DNA from: Methanobacterium sp. UBA44
GTDB taxonomy: Archaea > Methanobacteriota > Methanobacteria > Methanobacteriales > Methanobacteriaceae
Reading direction: 5' to 3'
DNA length: 64,000 nucleotides
NCBI GenBank assembly: GCA_002494885.1
Contig: DACV01000002.1
Location: 62,001-126,000, forward strand
The notes below the pieces were generated by a model. The model saw only the letters and a program-made list of their open reading frames with translations, was not told the origin of the DNA and did not search any database. Positions 17,068-26,683 of this stretch are shown here, piece by piece. Made by a program: the position numbers and the translations under genes. Positions within the stretch are counted from its first letter, which is position 1; each line of letters starts with the position of its first letter.

Positions 17068-17685
17068 ATGATAAGTATACTTGATTATGTAAGTCAGATA
17101 GCTATCAATCTTATTGAATATTTAGGTTACTGGGGCGTTTTTGTAGGTATGACCATAGAGAGCGCATGTATTCCTCTTCCAAGTGAAGTAATAATGCCTT
17201 TTGCAGGATATGTTGTGTGGGAAGGTCAAATGACCTTTTCAGGAATAGTAATTGCCGGTGTTTTGGGGAATTTATTAGGCTCGTGGATAGCATATTTTGT
17301 TGGATCAATAGGTGGAAGGCCCTTTTTAGAAAAATATGGTAAATATTTCCTTATAAGTCATAGAAAACTTGAAATGGCACATGACTGGTTTGAAAGATAT
17401 GGTCATGAGGCTGTTTTTATAAGTAGAATGCTTCCAATTGTTCGTACATTTATATCTTTACCTGCAGGTATTGCTGAAATGAACTTTAAAAAATTCACCA
17501 TTTATACTATTTTAGGTTGTATTCCATGGGTTGCTTTTTTAGGTTACATAGGGGTAATGCTCGGCCCTCATTGGGAACAAATAAGGAGTTATTTCCATAT
17601 CCTGGATATATTTGTTGGAATAGCCATTGTAGGATTCATAATTTACATTGTATATCACTACAGGAGTAAAGACTCCACTGAATAA
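17068..17685 (+). CDS. DedA-family membrane protein
   Basis: This 205-residue integral membrane protein has the DedA (SNARE-associated/VTT) motifs: FVGMTIESACIPLPSEVIMPFAG near the N-terminus, GNLLGSWIAYFVGSIGG, then the conserved Arg-containing SRMLPIVRTFISLPAGIAEM and GCIPWVAFLGYIG. About five hydrophobic segments are present, two of them re-entrant in solved relatives. DedA proteins move polyprenyl-phosphate or other lipids across membranes and support proton balance. The adjacent decayed DUF368 gene belongs to a family with a related role, so this gene may have become the remaining carrier (inference). Confidence 0.88.
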   Translation: MISILDYVSQIAINLIEYLGYWGVFVGMTIESACIPLPSEVIMPFAGYVVWEGQMTFSGIVIAGVLGNLLGSWIAYFVGSIGGRPFLEKYGKYFLISHRKLEMAHDWFERYGHEAVFISRMLPIVRTFISLPAGIAEMNFKKFTIYTILGCIPWVAFLGYIGVMLGPHWEQIRSYFHILDIFVGIAIVGFIIYIVYHYRSKDSTE

Positions 17686-17800
17686 ATTATAATTTTTTTT
17701 GAAATCTAAAACTAAAAATATATTAGTTACAAAAAGTATTTATAATAGGAAATCTATTAAGATAAGTTAATTATTTTCTAAATAAAATTAAGGTGTTAAA

Positions 17801-18763
17801 ATGAAAATTTCAAGCTCATGGAAATTGAATTTAAGACTATGGCTAGCAACAGTGTTGCTTTTCGGCCTACTTTATGCAATAATAACTGCAATTGGATATT
17901 ACTTTGGTTATGGGGGACCATTAACATTTGCTGGATTTGCATTTTTAGTTGTATTTGCCCAGTACCTCCTTGGTCCAAAGATCGTGGAGGCTACAATGGG
18001 AGTAAGATATGTTTCTCCCGAAGAAGCCCCTAAATTACACGAAATAGTGGAAGATTTAGCATTTAAAGCCAATATTCCAAAGCCAAAAATAGGAATTTCT
18101 GAGACAAGTATACCCAATGCATTTGCATATGGAAGAAGCAAAGGCAATGGTCATATTTGCATAACAAGGGGAATTCTAAATTTATTAAATGAAAACGAAC
18201 TCAAAGCAGTTTTAGGTCATGAAATGTCTCATATACGTCACAGTGACATGGTAGTCATGACACTACTTAGTGTTGTGCCTCTTATCTGTTACTACATCTT
18301 CATCAGCACTCTATTTTCAGATGGAGATAGAGAAGGAGGGGCTGCATTAATTGGATTCGTGGCACTAATCGCCTATTTCATTGGTAATCTTATAGTGCTC
18401 TTTGTATCACGTATAAGAGAATACTATGCTGACGAGGGAAGTGTTGAATTAGGAAATCAACCTAATTATCTTGCAAGTGCACTATATAAATTAGTTTATG
18501 GCTCAGCAAGAGCCAGTGATAATGAATTGAAAAAAGTAGAGGGTTTAAAGGCATTTTTTGCAAATGATATTTCAGATGCCAAAAATGAAATAGACGATAT
18601 TAGATCAATGGATTTAGACAGTGATGGTTCCATAAGTGAAAGCGAACTTGCACAGATTAAATACACAAAAACAAGGGTAAGTACAGGTTCAAGAATAATG
18701 GAAATATTTTCCACCCATCCAAACATGGTAAAGAGGATTAAGAGATTATCTGAACTTGGATAA
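17801..18763 (+). CDS. htpX: HtpX-like M48 zinc metalloprotease with EF-hand-like insert
   Basis: This 320-residue membrane protease degrades misfolded membrane proteins. Two N-terminal helices are followed by the zinc motif HEMSH (in VLGHEMSHIRHSDM, about residue 141) and two more helices; the third zinc ligand is the Glu in REYYADEGSVELG. The C-terminal part contains an insert with DLDSDGSISESEL, which fits the 12-position EF-hand loop (D-x-D-x-D-G-x-I-x-x-x-E). That suggests calcium control, unusual for this family. ATG 17801 follows AAGGTG by six bases. The following gene is convergent. Confidence 0.9.
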   Translation: MKISSSWKLNLRLWLATVLLFGLLYAIITAIGYYFGYGGPLTFAGFAFLVVFAQYLLGPKIVEATMGVRYVSPEEAPKLHEIVEDLAFKANIPKPKIGISETSIPNAFAYGRSKGNGHICITRGILNLLNENELKAVLGHEMSHIRHSDMVVMTLLSVVPLICYYIFISTLFSDGDREGGAALIGFVALIAYFIGNLIVLFVSRIREYYADEGSVELGNQPNYLASALYKLVYGSARASDNELKKVEGLKAFFANDISDAKNEIDDIRSMDLDSDGSISESELAQIKYTKTRVSTGSRIMEIFSTHPNMVKRIKRLSELG

Positions 18764-18768
18764 AAATT

Positions 18769-18966
18769 TTATCTCTTAATTATTTTTTTAACCCTACCAA
18801 CCTGTCCGTTATCTAACCTTACTTTAATTCCATGGGGATGGAAAGAAGAATTTGTGAGTATATCTTTAACTATTCCTCGAGTCAGCTTTCCAGAGCGTTG
18901 ATCTTTTTTTAAGACGATATAAACTTCTGTTTTTGAAGATATATCTTTTCTATATTGTCCATTCAT
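18769..18966 (-). CDS. YwbE-family protein
   Basis: This 65-residue protein matches the small YwbE family: MNGQYRKDISSKTEVYIVLK, the motif KLTRGIVKDIL and the ending HPHGIKVRLDNGQVGRVKKI are characteristic. The fold is a small beta barrel of unknown function, sometimes considered nucleic-acid binding. MNGQ at 18966 agrees with family starts; the upstream TTG-type extension of three codons is not needed. Confidence 0.88.
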   Translation of the reverse strand: MNGQYRKDISSKTEVYIVLKKDQRSGKLTRGIVKDILTNSSFHPHGIKVRLDNGQVGRVKKIIKR

Positions 18967-19005
18967 TAAAATCATCTAAAAAATAAATAAATAAAGTAAA
19001 ACTAG

Positions 19006-19641
19006 TTAATATGCTTTAACTACACCTATTACCTTATCTTTTGATAGCCATGTATCAAGAGGAGTCTTTTTAATGGTCTGAATTTCCACAGCCCCATCAG
19101 GAAGAGGCGTTTCTGTGGTATAAACTTCCACTTCGCGGTTGTCACTCATTAAATAGACTCTGTTTCCTTCGATTTTCTTTAATCTTTTAACAATCATGCC
19201 ATAATCAGGGTGGAAAGCCACTACAATATCTTCAACCTTTAAATCTTTGGTTTTTAAAACAATTATGTCCTGTCCATCCTGTAAAGTTGGAACCATTGAT
19301 GTCCCACTTACTGTGGCTGGCATTGGGAGCTGATCAGTTCCAAATTGTGATTCAACTTTAACATTTGCATTATAATCATATTTTTTGGCAATATCTGATA
19401 AGTCCTTTTTAATACTTTCTACAGAGCTAGTAGGATCCTGTATCTCTTCTATAGCTTTATTCTCCATTTCCGACTTCATCTGAGGAGGGGTATCAAATAA
19501 TGAAGATGTGGTAACATTTACGTCTATTCCGTTAGTTTCCAGGGTTATATCAACATTATTCATTCCATGAGTTATAAAAACTGAAGCAGCTATAACTCCT
19601 ATAACCAGAATTCCTATAATCAACCATGACCTTGATTTCAA
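19006..19641 (-). CDS. S24/S26-type signal peptidase-like protease
   Basis: This 211-residue protein has one N-terminal membrane segment (WLIIGILVIGVIAASVFI, residues 5-22), an external linker with predicted helices, and a C-terminal S24/S26 peptidase domain. The catalytic Ser is in VSGTSMVPTL and the Lys or basic partner in GMIVKRLKKIEGN, followed by the conserved YLMSDN. The long linker makes it different from ordinary signal peptidase I, so substrates may be a special set of surface proteins. It ends four bases after... the start region of aroD upstream (gap of four bases between aroD stop and this ATG), so the two are likely co-transcribed. Confidence 0.82.
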   Translation of the reverse strand: MKSRSWLIIGILVIGVIAASVFITHGMNNVDITLETNGIDVNVTTSSLFDTPPQMKSEMENKAIEEIQDPTSSVESIKKDLSDIAKKYDYNANVKVESQFGTDQLPMPATVSGTSMVPTLQDGQDIIVLKTKDLKVEDIVVAFHPDYGMIVKRLKKIEGNRVYLMSDNREVEVYTTETPLPDGAVEIQTIKKTPLDTWLSKDKVIGVVKAY

Positions 19642-19645
19642 TTTA

Positions 19646-20308
19646 TCACCGTAAATTTCCTAAAATGTTTCTTGTTGTTTCAATATCTAACTGTCCAGGG
19701 GCGGATTCTTTATTAATTGAAGCAAATGTAATGGGTGAACCAAAAAGAGGAGCAACAACTCTTGTATATTTGCCCATTTCCCCCATAGAAATCCCAATTG
19801 TGTTTTGTACTTCTAAAATCACTTTTAGTACAGTTAGAGTGTCTTTATAATTATTGGCCATTACAGCAAATTTTGCTATATTTCCAATCTCTTTTTCCTT
19901 TTTTACCACATTTAAAAGCTCTTCAAAGGGAGGAGTCTTTTGGAAATCGTGGTATGATATTATAGTTGATTTTGAAGCTTTTAATATTTTTCCCCGAAGT
20001 CTTTCAGGGGTCTGTAATTCGATATCAACTATATCTGCATATTCAGCAGCTTTAATGAGGATGGAGATCCTTTCTTTTTCAGATCCGCTAAAAAACCCTC
20101 CTTCTGACTTCAACCGATTGGTAGCAATAAGGGGATGTTTAATATCCATAATTAACTGTTGAACTTCATCAGCATCTGGATTCTCAAGTGCATCAATTCT
20201 AAATTCCAGCATATCTGCACCTGATCTAATGGCTTTTTCTGCAGATTGCAGCACTGATTTAGAATCTTTTCCTAAAATTGGAGCGCAAATCATTGATTTT
20301 TTAAACAT
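19646..20308 (-). CDS. aroD: 3-dehydroquinate dehydratase, type I
   Basis: This 220-residue TIM-barrel enzyme converts 3-dehydroquinate to 3-dehydroshikimate in aromatic amino-acid synthesis. Type I features are present: substrate-binding EFRIDALE near the start, the catalytic His in STIISYHDFQKTPP, and the Schiff-base Lys in GNIAKFAVMA. The C-terminus GKYTRVVAPLFGSPITFAS is typical. aroE, the next enzyme of the pathway, lies about 4.6 kb downstream in the same orientation but in a separate unit. A signal-peptidase-like gene follows after four bases. Confidence 0.96.
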   Translation of the reverse strand: MFKKSMICAPILGKDSKSVLQSAEKAIRSGADMLEFRIDALENPDADEVQQLIMDIKHPLIATNRLKSEGGFFSGSEKERISILIKAAEYADIVDIELQTPERLRGKILKASKSTIISYHDFQKTPPFEELLNVVKKEKEIGNIAKFAVMANNYKDTLTVLKVILEVQNTIGISMGEMGKYTRVVAPLFGSPITFASINKESAPGQLDIETTRNILGNLR

Positions 20309-20482
20309 CGATACTACCTTATCATTGAATTTATCAATATTTATTATCTATATTTATAAATTTAATCTATTTTCCCCTATTATTTTTAATTAAAGTTATT
20401 ATATATCACCAAATCTTTAAAAACAAGTTCATCAAAATATAGCTTATACAAAATTACATGTTTAATAATTAAAGGTGATCAC

Positions 20483-21220
20483 TTGAAATTGACAGCTATT
20501 GGTGCAGATATCTCAATAAATGATGTTTCTTGCAGTTGTTCCCTTGTTAGGAATATAGAAAAAAATATTCATGAATTAATGAATTCAGGCGCTTATAAAG
20601 CAGCCCTAACCAATATTACTGGAGATGATATTGTTATCAGCGCATTTGTTGAAGATGATATGCTTGAATCTGTTAATTCAAAAATAATTGAGATACTCAG
20701 AAAAAATGCAGAAAATCCTGGAGATATAGATGGAATATCAGACACTCCAGCAAGTGCAGGAGAAGGTATCTCTTACGCTGAAGCTAAAATAAGACAGGAT
20801 AGATATCCTGATGCTGTTATCGTTGCTTTTGATACTTATGGAGGAGAGGAAATCGTTGGTAAGGTAGCTGATTCTGTAATGAAAGCAGCTAAAGGTATGG
20901 ATGATGTTAATGATATAGGAGGGGGAGGAATCGATGGTACTCTTAAAATCCCGGGTGTAGGTTACGTTTCAAACCAGACAGATGATCCTGTAGTTGTTGC
21001 AACAATAGACGACATTGAAAGCGTAGGGGCCGTAGCAGGTGCTATGGTTGGGGCAGCATTAGGTAATCAGCATGTTCGTTTCGTTAGAAAAGGAACACCC
21101 TCTTATGTTATTCCAAGAGGCATAATAATGTCAGTTTCTGCTTTTATGAATGGAAATGTGATGGATTTAGCAGTACCTCTTTCAGAGCGGATGAGAATTT
21201 CAGGAGAAGTGATTAGATGA
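20483..21220 (+). CDS. Conserved-type protein of unknown function upstream of sucD
   Basis: This 245-residue cytoplasmic protein has Gly-rich loops: MDDVNDIGGGGIDGTL and PGVGYVSNQTDDPVVVATIDDIESVG. I do not recognise the family. The start is TTG at 20483, supported by AAGGTGATC six bases before; no ATG is near. The stop overlaps the ATG of sucD (ATGA), so it is translationally coupled with succinyl-CoA ligase alpha. A role near CoA or acyl-nucleotide metabolism is only suggested by that coupling. Confidence 0.65.
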   Translation: MKLTAIGADISINDVSCSCSLVRNIEKNIHELMNSGAYKAALTNITGDDIVISAFVEDDMLESVNSKIIEILRKNAENPGDIDGISDTPASAGEGISYAEAKIRQDRYPDAVIVAFDTYGGEEIVGKVADSVMKAAKGMDDVNDIGGGGIDGTLKIPGVGYVSNQTDDPVVVATIDDIESVGAVAGAMVGAALGNQHVRFVRKGTPSYVIPRGIIMSVSAFMNGNVMDLAVPLSERMRISGEVIR

Positions 21221-22077
21221 TAATTCTTAATGAAGATACCAGATGTATAGTACAGGGAATCACTGGAAAGCAGGGATCTTTCCACACAGAACATATGCTT
21301 GACTACAACACTAAAATAGTTGCAGGAACATCCCCTGGAAAGGGTGGGCAGAAATTTGGCCCTGTTAATGTATATAATTCAATAGCAGAAGCAAAAGAAA
21401 AAGAGGATATTAACGCATCGATAATTTTTATTCCAGCGCCATTTGCAAAGGATGCTGCATATGAAGCTATTTCACAGCTTGACCTTGTTGTAATAATAAC
21501 CGAACATATACCGGTTCACGATTCAATGCAAATCGTGGAATACGCTAAAAGAAATAGTACTGTTGTAGTAGGCCCTAATACTCCAGGAATTATATCTCCG
21601 GGTATTGGAAAGCTTGGAATCATGCCCACACATATATTCAATAAAGGGAATATTGGAATAGTCTCAAGAAGCGGTACACTCACCTATGAAGTGGCATACC
21701 AGATAACAAATGCAGGTATGGGTCAAAGTACATGTTTGGGTATAGGTGGAGACCCTGTTGTGGGATTGAATTATGCAGATGTGCTGCAGAGGTTTGAAGA
21801 GGATGATGAAACCGACGCGATGGTGATGATTGGTGAAATTGGTGGGAATGCAGAAGAGAAAGCAGCAGAATACATAGATAAAAACATTTCTAAACCAGTG
21901 ATAGCTTACATTGCAGGGGTCACAGCACCCCCAGGGAAAAGAATGGGACATGCAGGAGCTATAATTGAGGGAAAAAGCGGGACTGCAGAAAGTAAGATGA
22001 ATGCTCTCAAAGAAGCGGGCGTAAATGTTGCATCTAAACCATCTGAAATAGCAGATATTGTAAAAAACATTTTATAA
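21217..22077 (+). CDS. sucD: Succinate-CoA ligase (ADP-forming) subunit alpha
   Basis: This 286-residue subunit binds CoA and carries the phospho-His of the enzyme that interconverts succinate and succinyl-CoA, here part of the incomplete (reductive) citrate route of methanogens. N-terminal VQGITGKQGSFHTEHMLDY is the CoA-binding Rossmann motif; GPNTPGIISPG and SRSGTLTYEVAYQ follow; the active His is in GKRMGHAGAIIEG. Length is standard. The beta subunit gene (sucC) is not in the window; in methanogens the two are often unlinked. Confidence 0.96.
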   Translation: MIILNEDTRCIVQGITGKQGSFHTEHMLDYNTKIVAGTSPGKGGQKFGPVNVYNSIAEAKEKEDINASIIFIPAPFAKDAAYEAISQLDLVVIITEHIPVHDSMQIVEYAKRNSTVVVGPNTPGIISPGIGKLGIMPTHIFNKGNIGIVSRSGTLTYEVAYQITNAGMGQSTCLGIGGDPVVGLNYADVLQRFEEDDETDAMVMIGEIGGNAEEKAAEYIDKNISKPVIAYIAGVTAPPGKRMGHAGAIIEGKSGTAESKMNALKEAGVNVASKPSEIADIVKNIL

Positions 22078-22201
22078 ATATTTCATGGAATCATAATCAT
22101 AAAATAAAAGTTATTTCATATAAAGATAACAAAAATCAGAATTATTTAAATTAAAAATAAATTTTAATTTTTTGCCCTTTAAAAAAATAATCGTGAGAAT
22201 T

Positions 22202-23413
22202 ATGGCAGATAAGAGAGAAATCATTGATAGATTAATTAATAAAGATATAAAAATTCATGAAATTGAAAAATGCGTCGATTCAATTGATGAAGCGGTTGAA
22301 ATCAGGCGGAAGTTTGTAGAAGAAATTAGTGGTACAGAACTAAAAGAAATATCCAATTACTCAATTGATATGGAACCAGCATCTAAAAAAAATATCGAAA
22401 ACCCAATAGGAACAGTACAAATTCCGTTAGGGATTACAGGTCCTTTAAAAGTAAATGGAGACCATGCAAAGGGAGATTTTTATGTTCCCCTTGCAACTAC
22501 GGAAGGAGCGCTTGTAGCATCTGTAAACAGAGGATGTTCTGTTATATCTGAATCTGGAGGGGTAACAACTCGAATATTAGATGACAAAATGACCAGAGCT
22601 CCAGTATTAAAGGCTAAATCTGTAATCGGTGCCCTTGAAATTAAAGCATGGATTAATGAGCACTTCAAAGACCTTAAAAAAGCGGCTGAAGTTACAACAA
22701 GGCATGGAAAACTTATAAAAATTGATCCAATTCTTGTGGTTGGTAAATATATTTATCCAAGATTTGTTTTCACCACTGGAGACAGCATGGGCATGAACAT
22801 GGTTACAATAGCCACAGATTCAGCTTTAAACCTTCTAACACATAAAACAGGAGTTCATGTTGTTGCATTAAGCGGAAATGTATGTGTTGATAAAAAACCA
22901 GCATCATTAAACCTTATTGAAGGAAGAGGAAAAAGCATCACAGCAGAAATAGTAATTCCAAAAAATATTGTTAAAAATAAGCTTAAATCAACTCCTGAAG
23001 CCATAGTTGAAGTTAACACAGCTAAAAATCTTATAGGTTCAGCTATTTCGGGCAGTATAGGATTCAATGCACAATATGCAAACATGATCGGGGCAATGTT
23101 CTTAGCAACAGGACAGGATGAAGCCCACATAGTTGAAGGAAGTATGGGAATAACTACAGCAATGGAGGAAGAAAATGGAGACCTTTATTTTGCAGTTACA
23201 CTTCCCGATGTGCCACTTGCAACTTTTGGAGGTGGAACAAGCATTGAAACAGCCCGCGAATCCCTTGAAATAATGGATTGTTATGGTAATGGGAAGGTTC
23301 ATAAATTTGCAGAAATAGTTGCAGGAACTGTTCTTGCCGGCGAACTATCTTTAATGGGTGCATTGGCGGCAGGGCATCTTGCTCGGGCGCATAAAGATTT
23401 AGGAAGGGCTTAA
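22202..23413 (+). CDS. hmgA: 3-hydroxy-3-methylglutaryl-CoA reductase
   Basis: This enzyme of 403 residues makes mevalonate for isoprenoid lipids. Class I signatures are present: ENPIGTVQIPLGITGPL, TTEGALVASVNRGC with the catalytic Glu, GDSMGMNMVTIA (NADPH site region) and the C-terminal GTVLAGELSLMGALAAGHL with the catalytic His. Translation probably starts at ATG 22202 (MADKREIIDRL), preceded by GTGAGAATT; an upstream TTG at 22172 adds ten residues unlike the family. Confidence 0.96.
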   Translation: MADKREIIDRLINKDIKIHEIEKCVDSIDEAVEIRRKFVEEISGTELKEISNYSIDMEPASKKNIENPIGTVQIPLGITGPLKVNGDHAKGDFYVPLATTEGALVASVNRGCSVISESGGVTTRILDDKMTRAPVLKAKSVIGALEIKAWINEHFKDLKKAAEVTTRHGKLIKIDPILVVGKYIYPRFVFTTGDSMGMNMVTIATDSALNLLTHKTGVHVVALSGNVCVDKKPASLNLIEGRGKSITAEIVIPKNIVKNKLKSTPEAIVEVNTAKNLIGSAISGSIGFNAQYANMIGAMFLATGQDEAHIVEGSMGITTAMEEENGDLYFAVTLPDVPLATFGGGTSIETARESLEIMDCYGNGKVHKFAEIVAGTVLAGELSLMGALAAGHLARAHKDLGRA

Positions 23414-23442
23414 ATTTTTGTTTTTAAGGAGAAAAACTAGAA

Positions 23443-24021
23443 ATGAAGATAAAAGAATTCATTGAAGAATACTTAAAAATGAGCAGATACGTTGCTCTGG
23501 GTACCATGGACGGAATACTTGCTGTTATGGGCGTAACTCTTGCTGCAAGTGGTGTTGCAACAGCTAGCGGCGCTCAAATTGAAAACTTTGTAATTGGATT
23601 AACTGGACTTAGCGGAGGAATTGCTTTGGCTATGTCCAATGCTTTCGGCTCTTTTATTGGTGAAAGAGCTGAAGAGGCCCGAACACTTCGCGAACTTGAA
23701 GAAAAAATGATGCTTAACGAAGGAGAGCTTGATGACACCCTCATTCACCAGCAGGCCAAAAGAAGAATTTATATGAGCATGTTCACCCACGGTTTTTCAA
23801 GTTTTATAGGTGCATTTGTACCTGTGGTGCCATTTTTAGTAATTGGAGATAGAATGACGGCTTTGGTGACCACCCTGGTGGCATGTTTCATTGCTCTGAT
23901 TGCATTAGGCATATATCTGGGTAGAGTCTCCAGAGAAAGCCTTTTAAGGACAAGCATTGAAATTGTGATAATAGGAATTGTCATCAGTGCCATATCATTT
24001 ATAATCGGTGGCAGTCACTAA
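23443..24021 (+). CDS. VIT1/CCC1-family metal transporter-like membrane protein
   Basis: This 192-residue membrane protein has the CCC1/VIT arrangement: an amphipathic start, YVALGTMDGILAVMGVTLAA (helix with conserved GxxDG), SGGIALAMSNAFGSFIGERAEE and three C-terminal helices. VIT relatives move Fe or Mn out of the cytoplasm. The archaeal branch is shorter and its substrate untested. It starts 30 bases after hmgA with AAGGAG before the ATG and may be co-transcribed with it. Confidence 0.82.
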   Translation: MKIKEFIEEYLKMSRYVALGTMDGILAVMGVTLAASGVATASGAQIENFVIGLTGLSGGIALAMSNAFGSFIGERAEEARTLRELEEKMMLNEGELDDTLIHQQAKRRIYMSMFTHGFSSFIGAFVPVVPFLVIGDRMTALVTTLVACFIALIALGIYLGRVSRESLLRTSIEIVIIGIVISAISFIIGGSH

Positions 24022-24033
24022 AAATAAAGATTT

Positions 24034-24879
24034 TTATTCAAGGTCGATTCCATATACCTTTTCCACATTTTCAACATGAATTTTGTATACATCTTCTTCA
24101 GTTAAAATACCCTTCTGCAGCAAGTCTTTTGTACGTCTTGGCACAGTTTTAGGACCTAAAACAGCTCCTGGCCGGCTCTTCATGTCAAGGTAGTCTGTTT
24201 CCATAAGAAAATTATTTCCTTTTTTAATCCCTTCAACTACAACGTTTTTTGTTGCAATAAGGGAAGGAGTAAGTCCATGATTTTCATCTGGGGCCACAAG
24301 GGGACCAGAGAAGTGTTTTATAACCTTATGTCGTTTTAGCCCTGCTTTATCAGCCATTTCTGCAAATTCCAGAAACTGCTCTTCGCCAGCACTTTCTGTA
24401 TGGAGCTGAATAGCGCAATCTGCTTCTGCTGCAAGCCCCATGGCATATAGAATAAGTCCATTGTGGACGTCCATCTCTTCTGGTGAAACTTCGTAGTGTG
24501 GTCTTCCAATTTCTCCAATTCCAATGGCCTTACCTTCAATAACCAGTTTTTGTGCAGATTCTAATGTGGCCTTCATCATCTTTGCAGCGGTTTCAAGTTT
24601 CATACCGTTTTCAACACGTCTTGAGAGTTCTGCAGGATGAGCTCCAACCACTGGAAAAGCTTTAACCTCTGTATTATTGTTTATTTCTTTTGTATACTTT
24701 ATAACAAGGTTCATTGACTTATCAAAATTACATGAAGCTCCAACAGTCCATGTGGGCTTATTTGGAATTATCATGAAGCTCCCACCTGCTCGATAGAATT
24801 TTTTTGCAACTTCAACCGGGCCATCACCATTTTTAGGGTCAACATGTATATGATTGTCTGTTATTTTGATATTTTCCAT
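24034..24879 (-). CDS. TatD-related metal-dependent hydrolase
   Basis: This 281-residue TIM-barrel hydrolase opens with the metal-binding TDNHIHVDP (HxH). Later come GEIGRPHYEVSPEE with the conserved Glu, QLHTES and KVIKHFSGP (metal His), and the final Asp in LMETDYLDM. These are the amidohydrolase/TatD ligands in order. The substrate is unknown; this archaeal subgroup is distinct from DNA-exonuclease TatD. It follows aroE with an 18-base gap and reads in the same direction. Confidence 0.82.
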   Translation of the reverse strand: MENIKITDNHIHVDPKNGDGPVEVAKKFYRAGGSFMIIPNKPTWTVGASCNFDKSMNLVIKYTKEINNNTEVKAFPVVGAHPAELSRRVENGMKLETAAKMMKATLESAQKLVIEGKAIGIGEIGRPHYEVSPEEMDVHNGLILYAMGLAAEADCAIQLHTESAGEEQFLEFAEMADKAGLKRHKVIKHFSGPLVAPDENHGLTPSLIATKNVVVEGIKKGNNFLMETDYLDMKSRPGAVLGPKTVPRRTKDLLQKGILTEEDVYKIHVENVEKVYGIDLE

Positions 24880-24897
24880 ATAATCTCCTCCGAATAA

Positions 24898-25746
24898 TCA
24901 TTTCATCTGCTTTTTAAAAGCATTCTCAAAAATATCTAAAGGGGGATTAATGCCCGTCCATATTTTAAAGGACTCCATACCCTGATATATTAACATTTTA
25001 ATTCCTGAAATGGTTTTTGCACCTGCTTTCTCAGCTTCTTTAAGAAGTCCTGTTTTAAGGGGATTATAAACGATATCATTGCAAATTAAATCTTCGCACA
25101 TCATCTCAGCTTTAACCAATGGCTCATGATTTATATTGGGATACATGCCGATGGGTGTTGTATTTATTAGAATATCAGCATTTAAAAGTTCATTTTTAAG
25201 TTTTTCTCCAAGATCAATGGTTTTAACATCAGCATTTAACCTTTGAATGAGGTCTTTTTGAAGTTTCAATGCATTTTCGGGGGTTCTATTTGCAATGATC
25301 AGTGATTCTGCGCCATTTATGAGTATTTGAAATGAAACCGCACGAGCTGCTCCACCAGCCCCTAAAATAATAACTTTTTTATTTCTAATGCTACATAATT
25401 CTTCTATTGACCTTACAGCCCCTATTCCATCAGTATTATATCCTTTAACCTCATTACCATCAAATTTAATGGTATTAACTGCACCTATGAGCTCTGCAGG
25501 TTTATCAAGGATATCTAAATAATTAATGACTTCAGTTTTATGGGGAATTGTAACATTAAGTCCTTTTATATTCAGGGCTTTAGCACCAAATATTGCATTC
25601 TCAAGAGATTCTTTTTTCACGGGATAAGGAACATAAACGTAATCAAGATTTAAATGCTTAAAAGCAGCATTATGCATTGGTGGAGATAGGCTGTGCTCCA
25701 CAGGATCACCTATTAATCCCACTACATTTGTTTTACCGGTTATCAT
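24898..25746 (-). CDS. aroE: Shikimate dehydrogenase
   Basis: This NADP-dependent enzyme of 282 residues reduces 3-dehydroshikimate. Substrate motifs HSLSPPMHNAAF and NVTIPHK (catalytic Lys), NTDGIG with the catalytic Asp, and the dinucleotide loop GAGGAARAV are all present, as is the C-terminal GIKMLIYQGMESFKIW. Three start codons occur within ten bases (GTG 25755, ATG 25752, ATG 25746); 25746 has GTGATG at ribosome-site distance and agrees with the family start. The TatD-like gene follows in the same unit. Confidence 0.95.
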   Translation of the reverse strand: MITGKTNVVGLIGDPVEHSLSPPMHNAAFKHLNLDYVYVPYPVKKESLENAIFGAKALNIKGLNVTIPHKTEVINYLDILDKPAELIGAVNTIKFDGNEVKGYNTDGIGAVRSIEELCSIRNKKVIILGAGGAARAVSFQILINGAESLIIANRTPENALKLQKDLIQRLNADVKTIDLGEKLKNELLNADILINTTPIGMYPNINHEPLVKAEMMCEDLICNDIVYNPLKTGLLKEAEKAGAKTISGIKMLIYQGMESFKIWTGINPPLDIFENAFKKQMK

Positions 25747-25953
25747 TGTCATCACATTATATTAATTCAATATTGAATATTTTATATTACTCGATTTATA
25801 AACTTTTTAAAGTTAATTGAAAAGATAATCTCTAAGAAATTAAACAGATTTAAAATAAAATGTAGTAACCATGTGCTTTTAATAGAATCAGATGACATAA
25901 TAATAGATATATTTTATTAATTTGTAAGATGAATTTAGGGTTGAGGGGATAAA

Positions 25954-26616
25954 ATGCCTGCAAAACAAAGGTTTGTTTTAGATACAACTGCATTTACGGA
26001 TAATCAGCTTAGAGAAGAGTATGGGGAAGGAAAATTGGTAAAAACAGTTGATGTTTTGGCGGATTTAATAGCAGAGTCAAGAATAAAGCTTAATATCAGC
26101 TGTCATATGCCCCCGATCACTTATAAAGAATTTATAGACTATATGGGAAGATATGAATGCCCTGAGAGCATACTGGTTAAATCCGAAACATGGATAGTTA
26201 AAAAAACACCCAACAGATATGACACAAAAATACCTTCTGAAATTTTTTATGAATACGTGCAGGATATAAGAGAACGCATGAACAAAGGAATGAGAATATC
26301 AGAAAACGCCATCTGGGAGGCAGCAGTAGAATCCATGGTTAGACTATCACGAGGCGAAGCCAAAGCCGAGATTGAAATGGAAATTATTGGAAACGCCATA
26401 AAAGATTTTAGAAAGCGTTATAGGGCAGCTTTAAGAAAAGGAACACTTGACAGCGCCCCAGATCTCGATGTTTTGCTTCTTGCAAAGGAATTGGGAGCAG
26501 GAGTTGTAGCGGCTGATGAAGGTATCAGGGTCTGGGCTGAAAGACTCGGACTTAGATTCTTAAGCGCAAAATCATTCCCAAAAATGCTTAAAGAATATTT
26601 AAAGTACTATGAATAA
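25954..26616 (+). CDS. PIN-domain protein, RNA ligase partner family
   Basis: This 220-residue protein resembles the UPF0278/RNA ligase partner family. PIN-type acidic residues appear in FVLDTTAFTD near the N-terminus, in the middle, and in SAPDLDVLLLAKELGAGVVAADEGIRVWAERLG near the C-terminus. Such proteins are presumed RNases associated with an archaeal RNA ligase, whose gene is not in this window. ATG 25954 follows TTGAGGGG. Confidence 0.85.
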   Translation: MPAKQRFVLDTTAFTDNQLREEYGEGKLVKTVDVLADLIAESRIKLNISCHMPPITYKEFIDYMGRYECPESILVKSETWIVKKTPNRYDTKIPSEIFYEYVQDIRERMNKGMRISENAIWEAAVESMVRLSRGEAKAEIEMEIIGNAIKDFRKRYRAALRKGTLDSAPDLDVLLLAKELGAGVVAADEGIRVWAERLGLRFLSAKSFPKMLKEYLKYYE

Positions 26617-26683
26617 ATTGCTTTAAAATCAACGATTTTAATTTTTCATTTTAATTTACCAATTTGTCTTTATAGATAGTTTT

